DNA from: a bacterium
GTDB lineage: Bacteria; AUK180
Length of the DNA: 64,000 bases
Direction: 5' to 3'
Assembly (NCBI GenBank): GCA_023144005.1
Contig: JAGLGN010000005.1
Location: forward strand, 62,001-126,000
Notes under the pieces: generated by a model
Seen by the model: the letters and a program-made list of their open reading frames with translations, nothing else
Told to the model about the DNA's origin: nothing
Databases searched by the model: none
Shown here: positions 45,109-54,085 of the stretch, piece after piece
How positions within the stretch are numbered: position 1 is the stretch's first letter
Layout: the number at the start of each line of letters is the position of its first letter
Position numbers and translations under genes: made by a program

Positions 45109-46370
45109 ATTTTCTCCTTCAAAAAATCGCCTAACAGGTATAAAGAACCTGTGACCATCAGCATATCACCCTTTTTAAGATGAATACTTTGCACTATCGC
45201 TTCAGGTCTTATTATTATTGTATATTTTTTTGCATATTTTTCCAAATATTTGACGTATGAATCTACACTTCTCGCGCGCACAGAATCAAATCCCGTAACG
45301 ACAACATGATCAAAGAGCGGAAATAATATTTGAGATACGTGGTAAAGGGGTTTTTTCTTGACCATGCCGAAGAGAAGAACCCTCTCCCCTTTTACCGAGT
45401 TCAGTTTTTCCCTCAATGTTTCTTTAAGCCCCAGGGCACCGCTTTTATTGTGGCAGCCGTCGATCACTACATAGGGAGCGCGGGAAAGAACGGAAAGCCG
45501 ACCAAGCCAATTCACCTTTGATAATCCTTCTCTTAAAATACTCTCATCGGGAGCACCGAAAAGTAATGTGTCCGCCCGCAATGCCAAATGCAGATTGGCC
45601 AATTGATGACTGCCTCCCAATGAGAACGCCAGGCGTGAATACCTTTGGCCCTTCAAAGTTATTGACACCACTGATCCGCCAAGCTCCATGGTATCGGGCT
45701 CTATCTGTATTTTGTCTTCTATCGGGCAAATACCATGTCTCTTCTTTCCTTCCTCCATTATCACTTTCCTGATCCTCGGTGAAGGTTCTTCTGTCAGAAA
45801 AGGCCGGCCGCTCTTAATAATAGCGGCTTTCTCTTTAGCGATCTGCGTTTTACTCTTTCCCAGAAGGCGGCGGTGATCATAATCGATCATCGTGATCAGA
45901 GACAATTCCGGTATCACAATATTAGTAGCGTCCAGCCGACCGCCGAGCCCGACCTCCAGAATGGCCCAATCAACCTTCTGATCCCGGAAATATAAGAAGG
46001 CGGCCATTGCGGATATCTCAAAGAATGACGGATCTATCCCCGCCTTTTTTGAGCGGCGGACAATTGTTCTTAAATAACGCTTAAGGGGTTTGTCAGCGAT
46101 CTCTGCTTTATTTATACGAAAGCGCTCATTATAATTCACAAGGTGAGGTGATGTGAACAATCCTGTTTTCAATCCCCTGGCGCACATCAGCGACTCCAAT
46201 ATGGCGCAGGTCGAACCTTTGCCGTTGGTTCCTGTAACATGTACGATCTTTAATTCTTTTTCAGGATTATCAAAAAGATCTGCAAGGGCGGTAATATTGT
46301 TAAGGTCGTATTTGATTTCATTTTGTTTTTTTTTGTAGATCGATTCCAAAAAGGCGGAATCAATTGCCAT
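45090..46370 (-). CDS. folC: folylpolyglutamate/dihydrofolate synthase
   Basis: The 426-residue Mur-ligase-family enzyme adds glutamate to folates and may also make dihydrofolate. The P-loop is [11 protein letters not shown], with [14 protein letters not shown] and a second-domain [17 protein letters not shown] that binds the amino acid. It overlaps accD by 11 bases, a common accD-folC pairing. Confidence 0.95.
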   Translation of the reverse strand: MAIDSAFLESIYKKKQNEIKYDLNNITALADLFDNPEKELKIVHVTGTNGKGSTCAILESLMCARGLKTGLFTSPHLVNYNERFRINKAEIADKPLKRYLRTIVRRSKKAGIDPSFFEISAMAAFLYFRDQKVDWAILEVGLGGRLDATNIVIPELSLITMIDYDHRRLLGKSKTQIAKEKAAIIKSGRPFLTEEPSPRIRKVIMEEGKKRHGICPIEDKIQIEPDTMELGGSVVSITLKGQRYSRLAFSLGGSHQLANLHLALRADTLLFGAPDESILREGLSKVNWLGRLSVLSRAPYVVIDGCHNKSGALGLKETLREKLNSVKGERVLLFGMVKKKPLYHVSQILFPLFDHVVVTGFDSVRARSVDSYVKYLEKYAKKYTIIIRPEAIVQSIHLKKGDMLMVTGSLYLLGDFLKEKIWLKLS

Positions 46371-47205
46371 CTACATATCCGAGTATCTTAAATAGTGTAT
46401 CTTTGAAATCCTTTCTTTTGACGATCGCATCAACCATCCCGTGCTCCATTAAGAATTCCGATTTCTGAAAACCCTCGGGGAGTTCCTGTTTTATCGTCTG
46501 CTGTATCACTCGCGCACCCGCGAAGCCTACCAATGCATTCGGTTCAGCGATATTAATATCACCGAGCATTGCAAATGATGCCGTCACGCCGCCGGTCGTA
46601 GGGTCAAGGAGAACGCTGATATACGGCAGACCCTCTTTTTCCAATTGAGCGAGCATCGCCGAAGTTTTTGCCATCTGCATCAGGGAATAGATCGACTCCT
46701 GCATCCGGGCGCCCCCGGAAGATGAAACTATGATAAGGGGCAATTTATTTTCTATGGCATGTTCAATAAGGCGGGCTATCTTCTCGCCTTCTGCGGAGCC
46801 GAGCGAACCACCCATGAACTCAAAATTGAGAAATCCGATAGCGACAGATAAACCGTTGATCATTGCGGAACCACAGATAAAAGCCGATTTCTGAGATGTC
46901 TTGCTGATGGCTTTCTGAATGCGTTTTTTATAGGGCAAAGAATCTTTGAAATCCAGGGGGTCAAGGCACGATATGTCAGGAAATATCTCCGAAAAGGAAT
47001 TCTCGTCAGTGAAGAATCTTAACTTCTCAGCAAAATTCAACCGGAAGTGATAGCCGCAGCTGGTGCAAACATAATCCACTTCGATAAGATTCTTCTTCCA
47101 GATTATCTCACCGCATTGGGGGCACTTACTCCATACTTCTTTCTTAATATCTACCGGACTGTTCTTGGCTTTGTTCGGCTTACTTTTTCTTGAAAACCAC
47201 CCCAT
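46360..47205 (-). CDS. accD: acetyl-CoA carboxylase carboxyltransferase subunit beta
   Basis: The 281-residue beta subunit of the carboxyltransferase makes malonyl-CoA for fatty-acid synthesis. A four-cysteine zinc ribbon lies at about 29-51 (CPQCG...CTSCG), followed by the crotonase-like domain with GGARMQESIYSLMQMAKT, DPTTGGVTASFAMLGD and GFAGARVIQQT. GAGGTGG precedes ATG 47205. The alpha subunit gene accA is not in the window. Confidence 0.96.
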   Translation of the reverse strand: MGWFSRKSKPNKAKNSPVDIKKEVWSKCPQCGEIIWKKNLIEVDYVCTSCGYHFRLNFAEKLRFFTDENSFSEIFPDISCLDPLDFKDSLPYKKRIQKAISKTSQKSAFICGSAMINGLSVAIGFLNFEFMGGSLGSAEGEKIARLIEHAIENKLPLIIVSSSGGARMQESIYSLMQMAKTSAMLAQLEKEGLPYISVLLDPTTGGVTASFAMLGDINIAEPNALVGFAGARVIQQTIKQELPEGFQKSEFLMEHGMVDAIVKRKDFKDTLFKILGYVDGN

Positions 47206-47216
47206 GGTCCACCTCT

Positions 47217-47981
47217 TTAAATCTCAATTATCTCATCTTCATACAGCAGCTGCAAAGCAAGGTCAACATCTTTGGGAAAAAGATCCTGAACGATGTCATC
47301 AATGAACATCGGTTTGATGTGATATATATAGATCTCCGTCTCCTGATGCTTGAGTTTCTTTAGTTCCTCACGCAATAACGAGGGACAAAGATGTTTGGAT
47401 ACCTTAGCGATATTCAGCAAGCGGTCAGGGAAAGATACCTCAATTATCATTGCGTCAAGACGATCAAGTTTATTTACATAGTCCCACATTTCCGGCGCTT
47501 CTATCATATCGCCCGTATAGAGGAAATTCTTTCCATCCTGCTTGATATGAAATCCTGATGACGGCACGATATGATCCGTTGGCAACGGAGTGATCTCAAC
47601 TCCATCAACATCGATCGTCTCATAATATTCGATAGTGGCGAAATCGATCCGCGGTGTTCCGGAATCTGGCAATTTCGTAAAATCCACCCATACATCCGAA
47701 TTGAAAAGATGGTCCCTAATGGCTTTGATGACAGGGGGTATCGCGTGCAAATGAATGGTCTTATCCGTCAATGAAAATATATTGTCAATGAAGAACGCTA
47801 TTCCGGTTATGTGGTCAAGGTGCGCATGTGTGATAAATATATGATCAATATTCAGCTGCTCTTCGAGATCCATTCTGTTCAAGGACCCCGCATCAAGAGC
47901 GATATTATCGTTCAATATGAAAGTTGTCAGATGATATCCGCTAAGCGCAGCGCCGTATGCACCCACTACCTTTATTTTCAT
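47217..47981 (-). CDS. metallo-beta-lactamase-fold hydrolase resembling class II cyclic-nucleotide phosphodiesterases
   Basis: The 254-residue protein has the metal motif THAHLDHITG, further ligands in TDH, TGDM and the C-terminal YIYHIKP, and the N-terminal GAYGAALSGYHLTTFILND, together resembling class II cAMP phosphodiesterases (PDE1/CpdP). Similarity to RNase Z-type hydrolases means this is not certain. A cAMP-degrading role would fit the cyclase in this window. The promoter lies six bases before its ATG and no ribosome site is visible, so the super-operon may begin as a leaderless mRNA. Confidence 0.78.
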   Translation of the reverse strand: MKIKVVGAYGAALSGYHLTTFILNDNIALDAGSLNRMDLEEQLNIDHIFITHAHLDHITGIAFFIDNIFSLTDKTIHLHAIPPVIKAIRDHLFNSDVWVDFTKLPDSGTPRIDFATIEYYETIDVDGVEITPLPTDHIVPSSGFHIKQDGKNFLYTGDMIEAPEMWDYVNKLDRLDAMIIEVSFPDRLLNIAKVSKHLCPSLLREELKKLKHQETEIYIYHIKPMFIDDIVQDLFPKDVDLALQLLYEDEIIEI

Positions 47982-47987
47982 AGTTTG

Positions 47988-48016
47988 ATTTTACTATAAA
48001 GAAGAGCAAAAATCAA
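47988..48016 (-). promoter_or_regulatory. promoter of the 15-kb super-operon
   Basis: On the minus strand TTGATT (48011-48016) and TAAAAT (47988-47993) are 17 bp apart; six bases (CAAACT) separate the -10 from ATG 47981. Confidence 0.6.
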
Positions 48017-48431
48017 GGTAAATCCGTGCGATGCATGATGCGAGAAAACAGTGAGTGCTGAACAAGGAAAAGTAAAGAGAAAAGTGTAAATAATTTTCAC
48101 GTGTGATTCTATACCCATTCTCCCGCCACCCTCCCTAATTCTCCAGGGACGGAGGTTGTGAATTTTTCAACCCACTTATTTATCTAAATTGGATGTATCA
48201 AGTTAAAATATTCAACCTTCCGTCCCGTAGGCTGATAGCTCCGGTGTTCTATATTTGTTACGGGTAAATTAACGATAGATGCGAAATAATGGTTTTCCGG
48301 TTACGGATGTGAATAATGTGTGACGTTCATTTGAAAATATCAGATATCAATTTCTCTTATTCCACTCTCCACTTGTACCTTGTGCACTTGTCCCTGGGAC
48401 ACTGGGTCCATTGGTGCACTGCGAAGCAGCG
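48017..48431. repeat. 415-base non-coding spacer with an inverted repeat and dispersed repeats
   Basis: No gene is credible. The spacer contains an imperfect inverted repeat whose arms begin GGGACGGAGGTTG (48146-48163) and end CAACCTTCCGTCCC (48210-48226), with 46 bases between; a smaller GGTTG...CAACC hairpin overlaps the left arm. It also contains the 38-base CGAAATAA/TTTTCCGG word (48282-48319, copy at 8354), the CCTTGTGCACTTGT word (48378-48391, copy at 22857) and a CTGCTTCGCAG hairpin next to the dapF stop (about 48420-48430). Confidence 0.6.
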
Positions 48432-49241
48432 TCACACATCTCTTCCGATTTCTGCAGAATATATTTCGCGGGCATCCCCGATAAGATAAATTTCGTTCAC
48501 AATACCATTTGAGGTATCAATCTCTATTGTCAAGATAATTCCGCTTTTTGTTGTAACCTGGACCGGAGATTTCACCTCTTCATCTTGTATAGCGATAAGG
48601 GCACACGCTACCGCCCCTGTACCGCAAGCGAGAGTTTCATTTTCCACTCCCCTTTCATATGTTCTGATCTTAATCGAATTTTTTCCCGTTGCTTCATACC
48701 AGTCAACATTTGTTCCCTGCGGTGCGAATGTCTCATGATGTCGAAAGAAATTCCCGGCACTTATGATCTCTCCTTTGGGTAATCCCTTGATAACATAATG
48801 AGGTACTCCTGTGTTTATATACTCTCCGGAAACATTTACATTTTTATACATTATCGTATACCCCTCCGACGCCGCCGCCGTGACAAGTTTCAATCGCACC
48901 TGGTCACCCTGAATAACTGAATAGTACTTTCCGGAAGCCGTGACAAAGGACATATCCTTTCCTGCAATGCCCTCACGGTAGGCAAACATTGACACACATC
49001 TCCCGCCATTACCGCACATATCCGCAGTACTCCCGTCCGCATTGAAGTAAAGCATTTCAAAATCCGCATCGGGCGACGGCTGAATAACGATCACCCCGTC
49101 CGCACCCGCAGATAGCGCGCGCGGACAAAGGACCCTAGCCAACCCTCCCCAATTCTCTTTATACTGCTTGGTATAATTATTTATCATTATAAAATCATTG
49201 CCCGCACCTGAATACTTAGTAAATTTCACTGCTTTTCCCAT
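48432..49241 (-). CDS. dapF: diaminopimelate epimerase
   Basis: The 269-residue PLP-independent epimerase turns LL- into meso-diaminopimelate for peptidoglycan and lysine. The two catalytic cysteines are in MCGNGGRC and ETLACGTGAVA. The N-terminus KFTKYSGAGNDF sets ATG 49241, with GGAG eight bases upstream. The longer frame from 49319 overlaps the trmH-like gene. It is the last gene of the lysS-TPR-mrdA-rodA-trmH-dapF operon. Confidence 0.96.
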   Translation of the reverse strand: MGKAVKFTKYSGAGNDFIMINNYTKQYKENWGGLARVLCPRALSAGADGVIVIQPSPDADFEMLYFNADGSTADMCGNGGRCVSMFAYREGIAGKDMSFVTASGKYYSVIQGDQVRLKLVTAAASEGYTIMYKNVNVSGEYINTGVPHYVIKGLPKGEIISAGNFFRHHETFAPQGTNVDWYEATGKNSIKIRTYERGVENETLACGTGAVACALIAIQDEEVKSPVQVTTKSGIILTIEIDTSNGIVNEIYLIGDAREIYSAEIGRDV

Positions 49242-49243
49242 TC

Positions 49244-49822
49244 TTATAACTCCATCCACTTTTTCAATAGGGATTCTTTCACGCTCGCGCTCAATGGACA
49301 CGCCTTTCGCCGGGAGCATATCTCCGTGAGCATCATCCCCACTGACACTGAAACATTTAGCGATTGTGAGAATCCCATCGGATCTATGATCACATTTCCG
49401 GAAGCGGCAGCGATAATGTCTTTTTCCTTAAATCCCAGGCCTTCGCTGCCGAAGCCAAATATCAATTTCCCATCAACCGGGGTCGTTCTAAAGGAATGAG
49501 CGTCCTCGGACAACATAGTCAGATAGAGTTTATAGCCACTCTCTTTCACCCAGTTCAAGTATTCTTCGGTCTGTTCATAGAATGAAATATCCATCCACTT
49601 TTCTACGCCTTTTGTGATCTGCTTATTGAAAGGAAAGTCTTCGCTCAAAAATTTTTCGGTGATAATGTCTATATATTGAATCCCCATAAAATCACAGCTT
49701 CTCAATATTGCGGAGATATTGTGTTCATTTCTAAGATTACAAAGCAGCACGCGTATATCCGCCTTTCTATTCTCCAAGACCTTGAGCATCCGTTCTCGCC
49801 TTTCCTGTGTTCTCTCTTTCAT
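49244..49822 (-). CDS. TrmH/SpoU-family tRNA or rRNA 2'-O-methyltransferase
   Basis: The 192-residue SPOUT enzyme carries the three motifs in NEHNISAILRSCDFMGI, FGSEGLGF and the knot MGFSQSLNVSVSVGMML. It 2'-O-methylates ribose, and the small size and motifs fit tRNA Gm18 methyltransferase TrmH. ATG 49822 overlaps the rodA stop by ATGA; a TTG two codons earlier is unlikely. Confidence 0.9.
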   Translation of the reverse strand: MKERTQERRERMLKVLENRKADIRVLLCNLRNEHNISAILRSCDFMGIQYIDIITEKFLSEDFPFNKQITKGVEKWMDISFYEQTEEYLNWVKESGYKLYLTMLSEDAHSFRTTPVDGKLIFGFGSEGLGFKEKDIIAAASGNVIIDPMGFSQSLNVSVSVGMMLTEICSRRKACPLSASVKESLLKKWMEL

Positions 49823-51159
49823 TTCCAATATGCCCCAACACTTTTTATAGTCGCTCCCTGGGAATGTATATTTAGATTAATACCTATCAGAATACACCCG
49901 CTTATAAAGAACGAACCTCCATACGAAACAAATGGCAATGGAATTCCTGTTACAGGCAGGATACCCATATTCATTCCCACGTTCATAAAAGCATGAAATA
50001 ATAGAACAAGGAAAATGCTTAAGGAAAGGTAAAAGCCATAAACATCTGTTGCCCTCAATGCGGTTATACTGATAAAGAACAATATGATCCCTTGAAGAAG
50101 CAGAACAAAGAAGGATCCCCGGAATCCCCATTCCTCCGAGATCAGAGAAAAGATAAAATCCGTATGTCTTTCGGGAAGAAAATTTAATCTGTTCTGAGTT
50201 CCTTTGGTCAGCCCTTTTCCGGAGAATCCGCCTGAACCGATGGATATCTTGGATTGGATAACATTCCAGCCGCTACCGCGGATATCACTGTAGGGATCAA
50301 TAAATGTGCGTATACGGTTTTTCTGATACGGCTTTATTACCGATACTACCGCTCCGGATATATATATCCCCGAGAAGAACAATATAAACATTATCCACAC
50401 CGTAAGAACGCTCAAGGTCGAGCCGGTTAAAAATCTCATCAGAAGAAAGAGGAACATTGTCAGGAGAATTGAAGCGAATACAAAAAGGAGAACAGTCCAT
50501 AGTCCGCTTCCCAGAAAAATGTTACCCCATATCCCCGAGATAGATCCTTCCATAGCAATGCGCAGGAACATTCCTCCGGCAGAACTCAACAAAAAGAGGA
50601 GTAGTCCGCCGATCAACCGTTGACCGGTTCCTAAAAATATCATAAGCACCAGCCAGATCCCGGGAAATACCATCGCAGTTCCAAGGTCCGGCTGAGAAAA
50701 GACGAGATAGAACGGGATCAATGTAACCATGCCCGTTTTCAGGATAAATAAAGTAAGGTTAATAATGTATCCCTTCGACCTGTCCATAAAATAATTACGG
50801 AAGAGATTTGAAATATAAATGATAAATGCGATCTTCGCGAATTCCGATGGCTGAACAGATAGAAAGCCGATCCTGATCCATCTGCCCTTTACAGTTGGAA
50901 ATACATATGCTGTGCCAAGTAATAAGAGTATAGAGAATAAGTAAACGAAAACCGCCATCCGCCGATAAAGCGAGTAATCTATATGAGAGAAAATGGCAAC
51001 CAATGTTATACCGATAAGTATAAATATTATTTGTTTCACCACCATTGGGTTCTCGAGAAAGGCAGAGTGCTCGGTACTAAAAGCGCTGTAAATAAAAAGA
51101 ACTCCTACCGTTCCCAATACAAGGATCAGACAGATCATAAAAAGCCCTTCTCTTCTCAT
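49819..51159 (-). CDS. rodA: SEDS glycosyltransferase RodA
   Basis: The 446-residue membrane peptidoglycan polymerase works with PBP2 in cell elongation. Ten or more membrane segments are visible; the SEDS signature regions are GRWIRIGFLSVQPSEFAKIAFI, FSQPDLGTAMVF, NFLPERHTDFIFSLISEEWGF and GMNMGILPVTGIPLPFVSYGGS. ATG 51159 overlaps the PBP2 stop (TAATG). The protein is about 70 residues longer than E. coli RodA, the extra being a hydrophobic section at about 200-270. Confidence 0.95.
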   Translation of the reverse strand: MRREGLFMICLILVLGTVGVLFIYSAFSTEHSAFLENPMVVKQIIFILIGITLVAIFSHIDYSLYRRMAVFVYLFSILLLLGTAYVFPTVKGRWIRIGFLSVQPSEFAKIAFIIYISNLFRNYFMDRSKGYIINLTLFILKTGMVTLIPFYLVFSQPDLGTAMVFPGIWLVLMIFLGTGQRLIGGLLLFLLSSAGGMFLRIAMEGSISGIWGNIFLGSGLWTVLLFVFASILLTMFLFLLMRFLTGSTLSVLTVWIMFILFFSGIYISGAVVSVIKPYQKNRIRTFIDPYSDIRGSGWNVIQSKISIGSGGFSGKGLTKGTQNRLNFLPERHTDFIFSLISEEWGFRGSFFVLLLQGIILFFISITALRATDVYGFYLSLSIFLVLLFHAFMNVGMNMGILPVTGIPLPFVSYGGSFFISGCILIGINLNIHSQGATIKSVGAYWK

Positions 51160-53003
51160 TAGTCGAAATACCCCATTTCCTTCATGCGCTCCCAGATCTT
51201 CTTTGTCAAAATAGCGGGCAGATATGCGCCTGAACCCTGATGTTCCATAAATACTACCGCGGCATATCGGGGAGATCCGGCGGGTGCAAAGGATGCAAAC
51301 CATGGATTATCCCTTTCTTTATAGGGGATCTCATTCTGATCCGGCGACAATTCTTTAAAATATTCCGTGATGCGCTTTGACTGCATTGTTCCCGTTTTTC
51401 CTGATATCTTTACCTTCAAGGAGCGAGCGCGCCATCCTGTTCCACCCCAAGATGTTACCATCTCAAGTCCTTTATTTATCCGGGCAATCTGTTCTTGCCC
51501 TCCTTCAAAGGCCACGGTCGGAAAGAAAACCTCTTCGTTGCCGATACGCTTTAGTAAATGCGGGGTCAGCATTTTTCCGTAGCTCGCAAAAAACCCATAT
51601 AATTGAAGTACCTTAACCGGAGAAAGTGAAACAAAGCCCTGTCCGATCGAAACATCCAAGGTTTCAGGCGGATACCAGCGGCCGTCAGCTATTTTATTGC
51701 GGAATTTAAATTCAAGATCGGGAATGACGGGTGTCTTCTCACCTAAAAGATCAATACCTGAAGGACGGGAAAGGTGTATCTTGTCTGCATATTCCTTGAA
51801 CTTATTGATGCCCAGAAGATCTCCCAATTGATAGAAGTAGATATTACATGAATCACGGATCGCTTCCTCCAGAGTCTCCCTCCCATGACCGCGTTTCTTC
51901 CAGCAATGCTTCTTGATATTGTAGAACCTCATTACCCCCCTGCACGGCTTAATACTTCTTTCTTCGGTGAGATCCTCCATCAAGGCGCAATATGCGGCAA
52001 ACGGTTTAAAGGTAGATGCCGGATTAAAATTTTCGATTCCCTTATCCAGAAGGGGGTGCCGGACATCTGATCTGATCTTCTCCCACACCTCGGTCGCGAT
52101 CCCCTGCAGAAAGATATTGGGATCAACGCTCGGGGAAGATATGTATGAGAGTAATTCGCCGGTATTGACATCCATTACCATCACCGAAGCCGAAATATCT
52201 TTTATTTCTTCATAGATGAACTGTTGAAGGAGTATATCCAGCGTTAAAATAATATCTTTACCGTCCTTAGGCTCCTTTTCGCCGGCATGGAGTTTTTTAT
52301 AAAGTGATTCCGAGCCCAGATTCCCCGAGGACAGGACCATTTTCTTCCCGTATGTATCCTTGAGCAAGATTCTCAGCCCATCAGTTCCCTTCAGAAGGCC
52401 TTCATACTTTTTTTCAAGGCCCGATTTGCCTATGTAATCGTTATCATCGTAATTCGCGTACTCTTTTGAGTTCAGATATTCCGGACTTATCAAGGAAACA
52501 TATCCAACCGGATGATAAAAGATCTCCTTGTAATAGTAGTCCCGGAGAGGGATCTCCTCCACATAAATATACGGATACTTCTCCGAATTAATGGTCAGTT
52601 CTAAATACAACGGGTATCCCAGATACCTCTTCACAAGGTTGGAGCGATTTGTCTTGTATTTCCGGGAATCCCACTTGATCCCAAGTGAGCCCAGTGAAGT
52701 GATCGCCTTTAATCTCTCTTTTTTGGAAAGTCCTGATGCGACATAAAGATTGTAGCCCATTCGATTACCCGCAATAAGTTTCCCGTTCCTGTCCAGTATC
52801 TTGCCTCTGCGGGCTTTTACCTTTTCCCTATGGATCAGATTCTTTGTCGATAGAGCATAGTACTTATCTCTTTCTATTATCTGCAGGTAAAACAATTGGA
52901 CGGAAAGGAGCAATACTCCGAAAGATGCGAGATACGGAATTATTTTAGCATGGGACCGCAGGGATTCCAGCCCGGGTTCCTGCTCTGACGGGAAATATGC
53001 CAT
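51159..53003 (-). CDS. mrdA: penicillin-binding protein 2 (elongation transpeptidase)
   Basis: The 614-residue class B PBP has an N-terminal membrane anchor (about 22-42), a dimerisation/pedestal domain, and a transpeptidase domain with the serine motif PASTFKP (S-x-x-K), RDSCN (S-x-N) and KISGKTGTM (K-T-G). RodA follows with a one-base overlap, as expected for the elongasome pair. It overlaps the TPR gene upstream by one base (TAATG). Confidence 0.96.
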   Translation of the reverse strand: MAYFPSEQEPGLESLRSHAKIIPYLASFGVLLLSVQLFYLQIIERDKYYALSTKNLIHREKVKARRGKILDRNGKLIAGNRMGYNLYVASGLSKKERLKAITSLGSLGIKWDSRKYKTNRSNLVKRYLGYPLYLELTINSEKYPYIYVEEIPLRDYYYKEIFYHPVGYVSLISPEYLNSKEYANYDDNDYIGKSGLEKKYEGLLKGTDGLRILLKDTYGKKMVLSSGNLGSESLYKKLHAGEKEPKDGKDIILTLDILLQQFIYEEIKDISASVMVMDVNTGELLSYISSPSVDPNIFLQGIATEVWEKIRSDVRHPLLDKGIENFNPASTFKPFAAYCALMEDLTEERSIKPCRGVMRFYNIKKHCWKKRGHGRETLEEAIRDSCNIYFYQLGDLLGINKFKEYADKIHLSRPSGIDLLGEKTPVIPDLEFKFRNKIADGRWYPPETLDVSIGQGFVSLSPVKVLQLYGFFASYGKMLTPHLLKRIGNEEVFFPTVAFEGGQEQIARINKGLEMVTSWGGTGWRARSLKVKISGKTGTMQSKRITEYFKELSPDQNEIPYKERDNPWFASFAPAGSPRYAAVVFMEHQGSGAYLPAILTKKIWERMKEMGYFD

Positions 53004-54085
53004 TACCCTTCAAGCTCATTCAGCTTTAACTTGGCTATAATATAATTGGGCTCTAATTCCAATACTTTATTGAGCGCCACAATCGCCCTTTCCTTCTGGT
53101 TCTGCTTTAAAAGGAATTCCGCAAATTTAAAATGGGAATACGGATCATCAGAATTCTTAACAATGGCCATCTCATAATATTCCTGAGCATTTTCAATATC
53201 ATCCAGAATAGTATAGACCTGAGCGATCTTATTTATAGAATAGATATCTTCGCTATTCAACTCATAGGCCTTAAGAAAATATTCCAATCCCTTCTCGTAC
53301 TTCTTCTGTTCCAGCAGAACCAGGCCCATGTCGTAGAAGGTCATAAAATCCATCGGAAATCTTTCGATCGCGCTATTGAACATCTCCTCCGCCTTATCAT
53401 ACATTTTTTTAAAGCGGTAAACCTCACCCAAGTTCACATATATCAGATAATTCTCGGAATTTATCTCCTGAGCCTTCTCGAAGTAGGTAATGGCCTTGTC
53501 ATAATCGCCTTTGAATTTATGCAGATAGCCGATATTGAAAATATAGGTTTCATTCTGATCGTCCAGTTCATGCAATTTCAGAAAGACATCAATACCCTTG
53601 TCTGCCATTTTCAGGTCAAAGTACACATAGCCCAAGCTTTCAAGGGTCTTCTTGTCATCCGGATATTTCTTTAATATTTCCTGAAATTCATCTATCGCAC
53701 CCTTATAATTTCCTGATTTCGAGAATATCTGACCAAGATAATATAATGCGAATTTATTATTCTTCTCGATCAGTCTTACTTTTGAAAAAGCTTCCAACGC
53801 CTCGCTGATCATATTCCGTTTATAGAAAATGACTCCCGAATTAAAGTACATATTCTTCAGCATTCCCCCGGCGATCTCGTCGGCCTTTTGGAAATACTTA
53901 GAGGCATCATCTTCTTTGCTCTCTTTCAGGCAGAGAAGCCCCATATACTCATAAGCATCAGAAACATTGCTTTTTTTCTTCATCGCTCGTGATAAAAGCG
54001 TCCTCGCTTTTGGATACTCCTTCAGCTGTATATATCCAACAGCTTCAACAACAAGATCCTCATATGTTTTTGAAAATAATATCAT
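53003..54085 (-). CDS. TPR-repeat protein in the elongasome operon
   Basis: The 360-residue protein has roughly nine or ten consecutive tetratricopeptide repeats (for example GVIFYKRNMISEALEAFSKV, NLGEVYRFKKMYDKAEEMF). There is no signal or membrane segment, so it is cytosolic. Position between lysS and mrdA, with overlaps on both sides (ATGA and TAATG), suggests it assists the cell-wall or translation genes, but the function is unknown. Repeat spacing is closer to classical 34-residue TPR than the cyclase-linked family, so it appears to be a different subgroup. Confidence 0.88.
   Translation of the reverse strand: MILFSKTYEDLVVEAVGYIQLKEYPKARTLLSRAMKKKSNVSDAYEYMGLLCLKESKEDDASKYFQKADEIAGGMLKNMYFNSGVIFYKRNMISEALEAFSKVRLIEKNNKFALYYLGQIFSKSGNYKGAIDEFQEILKKYPDDKKTLESLGYVYFDLKMADKGIDVFLKLHELDDQNETYIFNIGYLHKFKGDYDKAITYFEKAQEINSENYLIYVNLGEVYRFKKMYDKAEEMFNSAIERFPMDFMTFYDMGLVLLEQKKYEKGLEYFLKAYELNSEDIYSINKIAQVYTILDDIENAQEYYEMAIVKNSDDPYSHFKFAEFLLKQNQKERAIVALNKVLELEPNYIIAKLKLNELEG

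Noticed and set aside
53132-53674. 180-residue plus-strand frame inside the TPR gene of the lysS operon
   Set aside because: It is the complement of a clear TPR coding sequence, without promoter or family match.
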